From Bradyrhizobium sp. LTSP885 (GTDB lineage: Bacteria > Pseudomonadota > Alphaproteobacteria > Rhizobiales > Xanthobacteraceae), in NCBI RefSeq assembly GCF_000938305.1, contig NZ_JYMT01000012.1, positions 62,001-126,000 on the forward strand: a stretch of DNA of 64,000 nt. Direction: 5' to 3'. The notes under the pieces were generated by a model. That model was not told the origin of the DNA. It saw nothing but the letters and a program-made list of their open reading frames with translations, and did not search any database. Position numbers and translations under genes: made by a program. Positions 9,677 through 18,786 of the stretch are shown one piece after another. The stretch's first letter is position 1. Each line of letters begins with the position of its first letter.

Positions 9677-9723
9677 TCGCCTGCTCCCGAGTGTTCGCCG
9701 CAAATTCCGTTTACGCCTGCAAT

Positions 9724-10950
9724 CTAGAGCCCCGCCACGATCTTGAAGGCATCGTCGGTCACCGACAACGCATGATCGATATCCGCTGCGGTATGGGCGA
9801 CGGAAAGAAACATGTTGTGCTTGGGGTGCATATAGACGCCACGCTTCAGCGTCTCCTGGGTGAAGCGGTTGCCTCTGGCGTAATCGGCATCGTCCTCGAA
9901 CAGGATGGTCGGCATCTGCACCGGACCGCTCTGGCGGACGCCGAGATTGTAGCGCCGTGCCTGCTCGGCGATCCCGTCGCGCAGCCGCTGTCCCATCGCG
10001 CGCATGTGCTCGGGGCCGTTCTCCGCTTCCAGCACATCCAGGGTCGCCAGTGACGCGGCCATCGAGACGGCACCGCACCAGAACGAGCCGGTCGCGAACA
10101 GCGCCGCCGCCGCGTCGCGAAACCGGTCGTTGCCCATCACTGCAGAAAGCGCGTAACCGTTGGCGATCGCCTTGCTCCAGGCACTGAGATCCGGTTGCAC
10201 ACCGATCTGGTCCCAACTGCCATGCAGCGTTAGCCGGAAGCCGGCGCGAACGTCATCGAGGATCAAAGCCGCATCGTTGGCATCGCACAACGCCCGTGCA
10301 CGCTGCGCGAACGCCAGATCCGGCAATTCCTGATGCTGGCCGTAGTCATGTTTGAACGCCGACACCACGATGGCCGCGAGATCATCGCCCGCCTGCGTCA
10401 CCGCGGCCTCAAGGCTGGCCACGTCGTTGTAGTCGAAATACAGGATGTGGGCACGATCCTCGGACATCACGCCGTAGGGATGCGGCGAGCACCACGGAAC
10501 GGCGCCGTGATAGGCGCCCTTGGCCAGCAACACCTTGCGCTTGCCGGTCGCTCCCCGCGCCAGCGTCACGCAGGTGGTTGTGGCGTCGGTGCCGTTCTTG
10601 GAAAATAGTGCCCAGTCGGCATGGGTGACGAGGCCAACCACGCGCTCCGCCAGTTCGACCATGCGCTCGGATGGTCCGTTGAGGACGTCGCCCTGCTCCA
10701 TCTGCCTGCGCGCCGCAGCGTCCACCACCGGATGATGGTGCCCGAGCACGATCGGGCCCCAGCTACACATGAAGTCGAGGTATTTGCGACCGTCCACATC
10801 CCAGATATGGCAGCCCTCGCCGCGGGCGAAGAACTGCGGATAGCCGTCCGGGAGACCGCTGGCGCGCATATGGCCATACATGCCACCGGGCACGACGCGG
10901 CTGGCGCGGTCACGAAGGCTCTTGTCGATCGGGCGGAGGTCACTCGTCAT
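9724..10950 (-). CDS. Class III PLP aminotransferase (GSAM / beta-transaminase-like)
   Basis: 408 residues. Class III fold: substrate entry FARGEGCHIWDVDGRKYLDF, cofactor phosphate region FSKNGTDATTT, catalytic Asp232 in LILDDVRAGFR and PLP lysine Lys260 in DLSAWSKAIANG. It resembles glutamate-1-semialdehyde aminomutase in length and layout, but sits with transport genes, not haem genes. From family knowledge, GSAM-like enzymes in such settings are often beta-amino acid transaminases. I infer transfer of an amino group from an imported or acylase-released amine or beta-amino acid. First gene of the transporter operon; a perfect copy of the acylase operator lies 30 bp upstream of the start, suggesting control by the GntR protein next door. 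Confidence 0.88.
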   Translation of the reverse strand: MTSDLRPIDKSLRDRASRVVPGGMYGHMRASGLPDGYPQFFARGEGCHIWDVDGRKYLDFMCSWGPIVLGHHHPVVDAAARRQMEQGDVLNGPSERMVELAERVVGLVTHADWALFSKNGTDATTTCVTLARGATGKRKVLLAKGAYHGAVPWCSPHPYGVMSEDRAHILYFDYNDVASLEAAVTQAGDDLAAIVVSAFKHDYGQHQELPDLAFAQRARALCDANDAALILDDVRAGFRLTLHGSWDQIGVQPDLSAWSKAIANGYALSAVMGNDRFRDAAAALFATGSFWCGAVSMAASLATLDVLEAENGPEHMRAMGQRLRDGIAEQARRYNLGVRQSGPVQMPTILFEDDADYARGNRFTQETLKRGVYMHPKHNMFLSVAHTAADIDHALSVTDDAFKIVAGL

Positions 10951-10980
10951 CAGCTACCATGCTCCATCGTCAGCACGAGG

Positions 10981-10994
10981 ATATATGATATATT
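10981..10994. promoter_or_regulatory. Putative GntR operator upstream of aminotransferase operon
   Basis: ATATATGATATATT, nearly palindromic, 30 bp before the aminotransferase start. Its exact reverse complement occurs at 14237-14250 before the acylase. The GntR/FCD gene lies between the two sites, so it is the natural candidate to bind both. Confidence 0.65.
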
Positions 10995-11050
10995 CTTGGC
11001 GGCAAGCATTACCCTGACGTCATTGGCGGCAGAACCAGATGAAAAGACGC

Positions 11051-11812
11051 TCAAGCTGCGCTTGTTTTGCCCGAAGACGCCGCGCGCTGGCTAAATTGCA
11101 ATTCGACGACGCCCTGCGCGGTCTCCACCATGACGGCACGGCCGTCTTCGATCTGCTCGAGCAGATCGACCATCGCTTTGCCGCCCTCGATAATGTCGGC
11201 GAGGATCGCATGACGCGCCAGCGCCGCGTCGTTGCTGCGCAGCGCGTCCATCAAATTCAAATGCTGGTGCCGCACCGGATAGGCGGGCGGCGCGTGCGGA
11301 TACAACAGCTTGAGCATCGGCCCGTGCCGCAGCCAGATGCTTTCCAGAATCGAGACCAAGTCCTCGATGCCCGAGGCGCGGTACACCAGAAAATGGAACT
11401 GGTAGTTGGTGAGCGTCGCTGCTTCATAGTCCGCCGTCTGCTCAGCCTCGATCAGCTGCGCGTGCAGGATCTCCAGTTGCGCGATCATGGCCGGGGTCAT
11501 CCGCGGCGTCGCCTTCTCGGTCGCCATGCCTTCCAGCAGGAAGCGGATTTCGCGCAGTTCGAGATAGCGCGCGCACGACAGCTTGACGACGTTGATGGTC
11601 GCGCCCGACCGCATTTCCAGTCCGCCTTCGCGGACCAGCTGCATCATCGCCTCGCGCACCGGCGTGTCGCTGACCTGCATGGCCGCCGCCACCTCACGCA
11701 CCCGCAGGCGCTGGCCAGGCCAGAAATTGCCAGACATCAACCCGATCCGCATCTGGTCATAGACCCGCGAAGTGAGGTTATCCCGGTTGCTGACTTTCAG
11801 GCCTTTGAGCAT
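11051..11812 (-). CDS. GntR-family regulator, FadR/FCD subgroup
   Basis: 253 residues. N-terminal winged helix about 10-75: LTSRVYDQMRIGLMSGNFWP, VREVAAAMQVSDTPVREA. C-terminal FCD ligand domain about 85-235 with helical LELREIRFLLEGMA, metal-ligand-type residues in NYQFHFLVY and the late His-containing segments VRHQHLNLMDAL and LARHAILADIIEG. FCD regulators sense carboxylates and usually repress a neighbouring catabolic operon. The gene lies 64 bp after the acylase and 100 bp before the aminotransferase operon, same strand. Shared 14-bp sites before both neighbours (10981 and 14237) support it as local regulator; no such site was seen directly before itself, so it may be co-transcribed with the acylase. 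Confidence 0.9.
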   Translation of the reverse strand: MLKGLKVSNRDNLTSRVYDQMRIGLMSGNFWPGQRLRVREVAAAMQVSDTPVREAMMQLVREGGLEMRSGATINVVKLSCARYLELREIRFLLEGMATEKATPRMTPAMIAQLEILHAQLIEAEQTADYEAATLTNYQFHFLVYRASGIEDLVSILESIWLRHGPMLKLLYPHAPPAYPVRHQHLNLMDALRSNDAALARHAILADIIEGGKAMVDLLEQIEDGRAVMVETAQGVVELQFSQRAASSGKTSAA

Positions 11813-11876
11813 CGTGCCTCAGGAAGTAAATCGCGACTCGTCCACAAGCCGTCGCCCACCAAATCATCTCCGGCCG

Positions 11877-14180
11877 TCACGCCGGGCGCAATTGCTGATG
11901 CGACGTGGCCGACGACTCGATCTGCTTCCAGTCATATAGCATCGGGACCATTTTTCCTTCTGCCCAAGCGGCATTCTGGTTGTCGTAGCTCGGGCTGGCC
12001 GTATGGCCGGACGCGCCGTGGAACACGATCCACTGGCAATTGTCCCAGGCGCCGACGTCGAACACGTAGCGCGACAATGCCGCATAGGTCGCCTTGGCGC
12101 CAAGCCGAGCAATGTAGCCGGTGGCGAACGGCGTATCATTGTCGCCGCCGAGCAATCCGCAGGGCTTGTCGAGCGACGCGGCATACTCCGGATAGATCGC
12201 CGACAGCGGATGACGCAGGATCGGCCGGTGAACCGCGGCCCAGTCTTCCGCGGGGCAATCCCTCGCCGCGTCAACCAGCGCCTGTGCCAGCAACTCGTCC
12301 CATGAGGCGCCCTTCAGCAGGCCGGTATCGTTCGCGCGCAAAAGCTGCGGCACGGTCCACCATATCTGGCTCTCGCCAAAGATCCCCGGCGGCACCTTGG
12401 TGTACGGACTCTCGGACACGGCACGGACGCCGCTTACGTCCGCGACCAGTTTGGTCAGCGCGGTGCGCAGGGCCACATAGGCGACCGCGGCCTTGGACTG
12501 TGCGTCCATCGCGCCGTCCCAGTCGAGAATGCGGTCGCGCAGGACCAGAGCTTCTCCAGTGACTGCGACGTCGCGGATCCGGTCGCGAAACTCGATCGCC
12601 ACCACGCTGACCGTATCGCGATGAATCGACGCCATGTCCTCCACCGTCGCTTTCGTCAGCCCGGCGAGGCGCTGCCAGATCCGCCGCGTGCGGTGCGGCG
12701 GCATGGCGTCGGTGCAAAAATAATGAGTACCATTCTCGATCACACGGTTGTTCGCGGTGACGATGGCCTGCTCGACCGGATCGATGGTGCACGGCATGTC
12801 TGCGAACGGGATTATCCCCTTCCACTCGTGCTCGCCGGTCCAGCCCGGCACAGGCAGCCAGCCATTGGCGCGCGGGCGCACAGGCACCTTGGCGCGAACG
12901 CGGTTACCGATCTGACCCTTGATATCGGCGGCGACCAGATTGTGATCCATCAGGCCCCATTCAGCGCCGGCCTCGTACAGCTCTTCGACCGTGTTAGAAC
13001 GCAGCACTTTCAATGTGCAGTCGAACGAGGTGTCGGGTTCTGCGAATTGCATGGAACGCAGCACTAAAGCGGTGCCGGCCTTGGGGTCGCCGACTATGAC
13101 CGGACCGTGCATTGTCTCCACCACGTCGATCACCACATCAGTCTCGCCGCGCACAGAAATGGTCTCCGCACGATGAGTGACCGGCGACCAGCCGCCCTTG
13201 AAGGCGGTGTTTTCGACCGCAGCATCGAAGCGCTCGATATAGAGATCATGAATGTCGACAAAGGCATGGGTGACGCACCACGCCACCTTGCCGTTATGAC
13301 CGAAATTGGGAAAGCCTGGCGCGCCCGGCACGGAAAGGCCGATGGCGTCGAACTCGCCGCAGGCCAGATGCGCCTGGTAGTACATGCTCGGCATTTCCAG
13401 CACGCGGTGCGGATCGCCCGCCAACAGCGGACGACCGGTGGCGGTGCGCTGCGACGACAGCACCCAGTTGTTGCTGCCGCCGGCGACTTCAGCTTCCGCC
13501 TGATAGTTGCCGGTGGCCAGCATCGCCTCCAGTCCGGGCTTGAGGTCGGCCAAGGCCGCGAGATACCGCTCGCCTTCCGCACCCGGCGGAATGCACAACA
13601 TGTCGTCGCCGCCGTCGTCAAAACGCAGCTTTCCGATTTCGCCGGCGCCGACGATCGGCAGTGCAGCCGCTCGCCACAATTTCCACCACACCGACCCCAT
13701 CAGGAAGCCGATCTGGCGCATAACCGCCATCGAATGCCACGGCTCCCAAGCCGAGGGCTTCGCGCCAAGAAGAGCGTATTCCGCAGGCCAAGTGCCAAGC
13801 GCGATGAAGGCATTAACACCGCGCGCATAGGCCTCAAGCATTGCCTTTGTTTCGGCATTGAGCAGGGTGAAATCGCGCTTCGAGGCACCCGTGGTGTTGA
13901 GCTGGCGCGCCAGGATATCAGCGGCAATGGCGGGCTTTCCGACCCACTCCGCATAGCGCCCGGTACCTCGACGCAGCAGCGCTTCCATCTGCCAGAGCCG
14001 GTCCTGCGCATGAGCGAAGCCGAGCCCAGCGAAACCGTCGGTGGCGGAGGCGGCGCGGATATGCGGTATGCCCCAGGCGTCGCGGCGGAGATCAACAGCC
14101 GCGGAGAGCCCGGGCACAACAGCCGCGCTATCCAGATCCGGCAAATAATCCTTCGAGCTGAAATCGATCGTGTTTGCCAT
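11877..14180 (-). CDS. Penicillin acylase family amide hydrolase, no signal peptide
   Basis: 767 residues, full family length. Alpha-subunit part opens with DAWGIPHIRAAS and GLGFAHAQDRLWQMEALLRR. The autocatalytic cleavage site and N-terminal nucleophile is Ser236 in EVAGGSNNWVLS, with the family's TATGRPLLAGDPHR following. Ntn hydrolases of this type cut acyl amides (penicillins, N-acyl homoserine lactones, N-acyl amino compounds); the substrate is not readable here. Unlike most members, the N-terminus (MANTIDFSSKDYLPDL) shows no Sec signal, so it probably acts in the cytoplasm on a substrate brought in by the Dpp transporter downstream. A palindromic site 57 bp upstream equals the one before the aminotransferase operon. 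Confidence 0.93.
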   Translation of the reverse strand: MANTIDFSSKDYLPDLDSAAVVPGLSAAVDLRRDAWGIPHIRAASATDGFAGLGFAHAQDRLWQMEALLRRGTGRYAEWVGKPAIAADILARQLNTTGASKRDFTLLNAETKAMLEAYARGVNAFIALGTWPAEYALLGAKPSAWEPWHSMAVMRQIGFLMGSVWWKLWRAAALPIVGAGEIGKLRFDDGGDDMLCIPPGAEGERYLAALADLKPGLEAMLATGNYQAEAEVAGGSNNWVLSSQRTATGRPLLAGDPHRVLEMPSMYYQAHLACGEFDAIGLSVPGAPGFPNFGHNGKVAWCVTHAFVDIHDLYIERFDAAVENTAFKGGWSPVTHRAETISVRGETDVVIDVVETMHGPVIVGDPKAGTALVLRSMQFAEPDTSFDCTLKVLRSNTVEELYEAGAEWGLMDHNLVAADIKGQIGNRVRAKVPVRPRANGWLPVPGWTGEHEWKGIIPFADMPCTIDPVEQAIVTANNRVIENGTHYFCTDAMPPHRTRRIWQRLAGLTKATVEDMASIHRDTVSVVAIEFRDRIRDVAVTGEALVLRDRILDWDGAMDAQSKAAVAYVALRTALTKLVADVSGVRAVSESPYTKVPPGIFGESQIWWTVPQLLRANDTGLLKGASWDELLAQALVDAARDCPAEDWAAVHRPILRHPLSAIYPEYAASLDKPCGLLGGDNDTPFATGYIARLGAKATYAALSRYVFDVGAWDNCQWIVFHGASGHTASPSYDNQNAAWAEGKMVPMLYDWKQIESSATSHQQLRPA

Positions 14181-14236
14181 TAATCCCTTCCGGGCTCGTA
14201 TGCGTCAGCGTGCCATCGGCACGGCCGGTGGACTCC

Positions 14237-14250
14237 AATATATCATATAT
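14237..14250. promoter_or_regulatory. Putative GntR operator upstream of acylase
   Basis: AATATATCATATAT, the exact reverse complement of the 14-mer at 10981-10994, in an AT-rich promoter region 57 bp before the acylase start. Two identical 14-mers by chance 3.2 kb apart in GC-rich DNA, both just upstream of genes flanking one GntR gene, is unlikely. Confidence 0.65.
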
Positions 14251-15001
14251 TATCCCTAGTAGCTTCTTGAATTGCTGCTCTGGCCCGTTCGGTGAGACTT
14301 ATGCGTGGGCGGGCGCTCTACATCGCGAGCGAGCCTCTCGAGGCGGCGATCTCACGCGACATCTGATCATGCGATCCGGGCGCGCGGTCACCCCGGCGAC
14401 GTCGATCTTTGCGCGTTTCCTGCAAAAGGCCGTCAGAGCGACCCGACAGGGACGAAGTCAGCTGCGCCGCCCCAAGGGTTGGTAGCCGCTAGCGCCGGAT
14501 CATTGATCGTCGCCGTCGTGTTGTTGACTATCCCACGTTGTCGCCAGCGACGTCGCCGTTGACGACATCCGCGTTGCCGTTAGCTGCGCGAATGCACGGC
14601 AAAAAGCGGCGCTTTCCGCGACCGCCCCCGCTCACTTCAGAAAGCTTGCTCACGTTGGATGTCGCAAGATTTTTCCTGATCTCCCGGTGCACACGTTGTG
14701 CACGCGTGACCCTCTGACCAATTGAAAAACCTAAACTCTCGGTCCAATCCATCATTGGACCAATGGCGGGCAGATCGCGACCGATCGTCTGACCACTTCA
14801 TCTGCGCAAATTTTTGCAAGCCCTGTGTTCGACCTATCCTAGTTCTACACCACCGTCGCCGATTTACACACGCGCGTTCAGCACCTCTTCTCCAAACGGA
14901 AAGCGAGTATCAGAACGTGTAAAAGCAACCCATTTGTCAGAATGAAGCCCGACCCCTGCGCTAAGTTCTTTGTGAGCGGCCCGAGACATAGGTGAAAAGG
15001 C
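14251..15001. other. Gene-poor AT-richer stretch with an orphan palindrome
   Basis: No convincing gene. On the minus strand around 14430-14590 there is a short coding-like trace ending VNNTTATINDPALAATNPWG, joined by a frame change to NGNADVVNGDVAGDNVG; it could be the worn C-terminus of a secreted repeat protein. At 14741-14765 lie two overlapping perfect inverted repeats, GGTCCAAT-N5-ATTGGACC and CATTGGACCAATG, with no gene next to them. Confidence 0.5.
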
Positions 15002-15046
15002 TGGAGCGGGTGAAGGGAATCGAACCCTCGTATTCAGCTTGGAAGT
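15002..15046 (-). tRNA. 3' fragment of tRNA-Gly(UCC), probable island attachment remnant
   Basis: Minus strand reads CTTCCAA (anticodon loop, UCC), then variable loop, T-arm GAGGG-TTCGATT-CCCTT, acceptor strand CACCCGC, discriminator T and CCA. The 5' half (acceptor GCGGGTG, D-arm) is absent: bases beyond 15046 do not continue the gene. Such 3' halves are left where tyrosine-recombinase islands insert into tRNA genes. Not a functional tRNA. Confidence 0.75.
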
Positions 15047-15462
15047 CTCCAAATTTCCGCAGTGTTTTCAACATCCATTCCGACATTTTTCAGCTTTTCG
15101 GGCGATTGAGATCACTACAGAATTTCTCTTTGTCGGAACGGTCTTGCGAGCCTCATGAGCGATCTCCGGGTCTATGGAAATCCGTGAAGTATGGGCGGCA
15201 ACGCCTGTATCAGCAAAACGGCGCTTCCGCCCAACACGCTCGCCCCCACCACAAGCAGGGACAGAACGCGCTCCCAAAGCTTCTCATTGCTGGCGACGTC
15301 ATTCGAGTTTGGCATCTGTGTGTACCCGCATTTTTCGTGCGACGATGATGTCATAGACCGAGTCGCGGGCTCGCCGAGCGGCGAAATTTTCTAGAGAATT
15401 AACTCATGATTCACCGACTCGGCCCCCCTGCCCGATTGGTGTTGGTGTCGGATTGGACCGCC

Positions 15463-15682
15463 GCGATTCGCTCCTGATCCGGCGTCCCAAAGGGACGCTA
15501 TCGAGCGACATCCAAGATAGAGAAGATCACAACAAATCCCTAGTTCGAGATCGGCTTCCAGGCCACCCGCATCAGCTCACCCCGAAACTGAATACCATTT
15601 CAGGTTCACCGCCCTGTCGGAAGTCGTGGCTCAACCCGTGTTTAGCGTCTCAGCTTTGTTGCGGGGAGACGCAACCACCGAT
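15463..15682 (+). repeat. Diverged direct repeat, copy A
   Basis: About 220 bp from GCGATTCGCTCCTGATCC to GACGCAACCACCGAT. A second copy in the same orientation lies at 45152-45365; I estimate about four of five bases match, with small gaps. Its right end is exactly where the acylase at 15631 loses family similarity, so the repeat supplied the present stop codon. Nature of the element is unknown; no transposase frame is visible. Confidence 0.7.
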
Positions 15683-17205
15683 GCGACGTACAACGACGGC
15701 AACTCGGATCCAGGCCGCAATCCCGCCCACTCATAGCGACCGTCTCCTGGAACCGGCATCAGCCCGTCCCAGTTCGGCCGGATCGGCGCGTGTCCGCCCA
15801 CCACCCATCCGATATTTCCCTTTACGTCGGCATATACCTGGTTCTCCGAGGGGGAGCCCCAAGTCTCCATTGCCCTGCGAAATTCCGGGAAGGACTTCGA
15901 TTTCATGTAATTTGCCGAACCGAAATAGGCCGACGCCCCCGGCTCGAACCACGTGGATCGCATGGCAAACGCCCGGTGGTTCGATTCATCGACGTAGATC
16001 ACCGGACCATGGCGGGTGAATTTCAGTTCCGCACGACGTGCCGCCTCACCCTTCACAGGGATTTCCTCGACGACAGTGCGCATCGTCTCGAAGCCGTCCT
16101 TGTAGCGATAACGGTCGTGATTCGCAGGATCCAGCTCGTATACGTAGAGATCTTCCTGATCAGTTCTGAAGATCGTCAGACCGAACGCAATCGTTCCATT
16201 ATGGCCGATCGAAATGCCTGGAAGCGCAGGCTCTCCGGCTCCGATGACATCAAAGCCGGGGGCCGAGAGATGAGCGATGTAACGCAACGACGGCATCTCG
16301 ATATCGCGATGGGGATCGTTCGCGAGAATGGGACGTCCGGTCGTGGTGCGCGACGGCGAAATAGCCCAGTTATTCGAGCCAGAATTCTGGAGTCTCTCCT
16401 CCAGCTCCGCCAGGCGGGTTTGATAGTCTTCCATGCTGTCCATGGAGATCTTCGTCTTGTCTTTCGAGAAGACGACCGGCTGGGTCGCAAGAACGTAGTT
16501 GCGCAGAACGTCGGCCGGAATTGAACACGGATCGAGACCCTCGGGAATCGTAGGCTTGGTCGCCGGTTCAAGTTTCTTGCGCAAGGCATCGGCATCAAGA
16601 CCCGCCACGCAGGCGACACGCGCCCGCGCAACCTCGGAGGTAATATTGCGGGTGAGCCCGTGCGAACGGATGCGCACGACGTCCTCAGACGACCATGTTT
16701 CCGGCTCAGATTCGGAAATGCGAAATTCGATCGGTAGCATCTTGAGGTCTGCCTTTACTCGCGCCACGTAGGCGTTGACCCCAGCCACAAAGGCATCCAT
16801 AGACGCTCTTGAGCCTTTGCCATAGGCAGCCCATTCTGCAGCCATGTCGCCGCGATAGAGAAAGGATCGGAGCGCTCGATCTTGCTCGACATATGCCGGA
16901 CCGAATGAGGCCGACAGCAGTCCCAACCCGCGTTTCCGCCAGAGATCGATCTGCCACAGCCGATCTCGCGCGGCATTCCAACCCTGGAGAAAGAACGCGT
17001 CCCGCTCGCTATTGGCATAGATGTGAGGAATACCCCATTGATCGACAATGATCTCTCCAGGCGACTGCAGCCCGGGAACAGATACCGTCTCCACCAACGT
17101 TTTTTCCGCGTCATGCGCCGACGCCGTATCGCAAGCCGCCATCCACACTCCCCCTATCAGGCCGACCGTCAACACCGAGAGACACCGACGATGCCTCAAG
17201 CTCAT
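15631..17205 (-). pseudogene. Truncated exported penicillin-acylase-family gene
   Basis: 524-residue frame against about 750-800 for the family. The N-terminus has a Sec or lipoprotein-type signal (VGLIGGVWMAACDTASA), then the alpha subunit (IIVDQWGIPHIYANSER, NAARDRLWQIDLWRKRG) and the nucleophile Ser277 in NSGSNNWAISPSRTTTGRP. Similarity runs to GDGRYEWAGLRPGSELPS, then stops: the last 17 or so codons (VASPRNKAETLNTG) are encoded by repeat A, which has a twin at 45152. About a third of the beta subunit is therefore missing, so activity is doubtful. It is a different family branch from the acylase at 11877, being exported and with a longer linker. Confidence 0.8.
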
Positions 17206-17562
17206 TATTCCCTCCGAAAACAGTTCTTGTTATTTGACAGCAAGCCAACCAGGAGGACCTGCGCCCCCCACGAGAACGATCGAAGACGTGGAATGAGACT
17301 CCCGGATCGACCCGCAGGAGATGCGCTTTTTCCAAATTTCAAATGTCCACTTTGCGGACTTGGGCAAGACCACCGGTGATGCGCATTCGGCTCGAACAGG
17401 CACGGTGCTTCTATGTGCAATGATTGCTGAAAGAATCCTCCATTGCCGAGATGAAGCGTAGCGTGTGGCCCTCCGCCATCGCTCAAAGTGGTACTTTGAT
17501 GCCTAGGCATAGGGCGTTTGGCTTCTCAACTCCGCTCGAAAGAGCAGACACGAGGGACTGCT

Positions 17563-17640
17563 ATGATCAACCGCCGGACGTATCTAAAATCCATTGCAGT
17601 CAGCGCCCTTCCCTTGCCCGGCCTTCGCGTTGCGAACTGA
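17563..17640 (+). pseudogene. Tat-signal leader stub of a lost exported protein
   Basis: Twenty-five codons, MINRRTYLKSIAVSALPLPG, then LRVAN and TGA. The start has GAGGG six bases upstream. NRRTYLKS is a twin-arginine motif followed by a hydrophobic stretch, as in Tat-exported binding proteins or oxidoreductases, but the reading frame ends at the leader's end and no mature part follows. Too short for a gene finder. The surrounding 17206-17866 holds no other supportable gene; the part next to 17205 is the acylase promoter side. Confidence 0.5.
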
Positions 17641-17866
17641 AACTCAGCGCAGTTCGCATCGAAAGGACCACTTGAGATCGAGCGCCACGTCCACATTTGC
17701 AGGTGCTGCCAAGAACGTTGCAGCGGGCGCTTACTTTGCGTGCACCGGCAAGAAGGCACCGCTCCATTGCAGCCGAGGAAACACCCGACCGCTTCCGCCG
17801 CACCACAGCGCATCAAGCTGTTTGCGACAGAAGGGCGCGTAGTTCATTAGCTGCTTCTTTTAAGGA

Positions 17867-18619
17867 TCAGTCCGCGGCTGGCGATCCGAAGGTGCGACGG
17901 TAAGTTTTGCTCATCACCTGATCGAGCGGCGCGCCAGGTTCGAAATCGACCATATCGTCCGGGCGCGAAAGCCCGGGGAGTTGGCGTACGCAGTCGGACG
18001 GAGCACCCAGAACCTGGGTGATCGGATAAAGTGCGGACCAAGCCGGCACTCCCGCGTAATCCTCTTCCTCGTCGTCCACATGCTTGTCGCGGATCTTCGC
18101 CGAAGCAGTCTCGATCACCATGCTCATCATGGTGGTCGCCTTGAACTCCTGCGGAGTGGGCTGACGGATCAGCTTGGAGCGGCCCGGGTAAATGCGATCC
18201 ACGAAGCTGTCCATCAATTTCAACTTCTCGTCCTTATCCTCGACGATGTGCGCATGTCCAAAAACCATGGCGGCACGGTAGTTGATCGAGTGGTGAAAGC
18301 CCGAACGCGCCATCACCAGCGAGTCCACGTGTGTCACGGTGAGACACACTTCGAGGCCCTTGCCCTGTGTGCGGATCATCCGGCTCGCGGATGAGCCATG
18401 CCAGTACAGATGGTCGCCTTCCCTCCAGAAGCCGGTCGGCGTGCAATACGGCCGTCCATCGATCACATACGCAATGTGACAGACGAGTGCGGCATCCAGA
18501 ATCTCGTAGACCGTCTTCTTGTCATACCGCCCCCGGTCGGGAACGCGCTTGACCCGGTTGACCTCCGTGATCGGGAAGGTCGAGGTCTTTTCGTCCGAAT
18601 TCAGAGTGTCAGCGCTCAT
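17867..18619 (-). CDS. Pyridoxamine 5'-phosphate oxidase family (NimA-like) flavoprotein
   Basis: 250 residues, FMN-binding split barrel: VYEILDAALVCHIAYVIDGRP at the start, YCTPTGFWREGDHLYWHGSS, VCLTVTHVDSLVMARSGFHH and YRAAMVFGHAHIVED. This is the PNPOx-like/nitroimidazole-resistance group, which often binds FMN or F420 and whose substrates are seldom known; it is not the canonical PdxH. It lies 167 bp downstream of a MocR regulator on the same strand, a pairing seen in other proteobacteria, and is probably its target. Start ATG 18619; ATGs nearby upstream are out of frame. Confidence 0.87.
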   Translation of the reverse strand: MSADTLNSDEKTSTFPITEVNRVKRVPDRGRYDKKTVYEILDAALVCHIAYVIDGRPYCTPTGFWREGDHLYWHGSSASRMIRTQGKGLEVCLTVTHVDSLVMARSGFHHSINYRAAMVFGHAHIVEDKDEKLKLMDSFVDRIYPGRSKLIRQPTPQEFKATTMMSMVIETASAKIRDKHVDDEEEDYAGVPAWSALYPITQVLGAPSDCVRQLPGLSRPDDMVDFEPGAPLDQVMSKTYRRTFGSPAAD

Positions 18620-18786
18620 TGCGGTTCCTTGCCAAAATCGCTATCGGGATGGCGTGGACAGTCGGCATTAGGTGGCCTGAAAGAAAGAACCACTCGGATA
18701 GAAAGAGATAACCAGTTTGGGAGAGCCCCTTGGGCACCCCGTCACTCCGGTAGCCCTCTGGCGTTGCAGGATAGCGTCGGTAGAAC

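Noticed and set aside
9724..10950. Haem-pathway glutamate-1-semialdehyde aminomutase (HemL)
   Set aside because: Alphaproteobacteria make ALA by HemA (C4 route), and the gene is in a peptide-transport operon.
11039..12562. 507-codon plus-strand frame
   Set aside because: Runs antisense to both gntR and the acylase; low-complexity Arg/Pro/Ser composition.
11877..14180. Penicillin or beta-lactam resistance enzyme
   Set aside because: Family name only; penicillin acylase folds act on many amides, and transporter/transaminase context points to nutrition.
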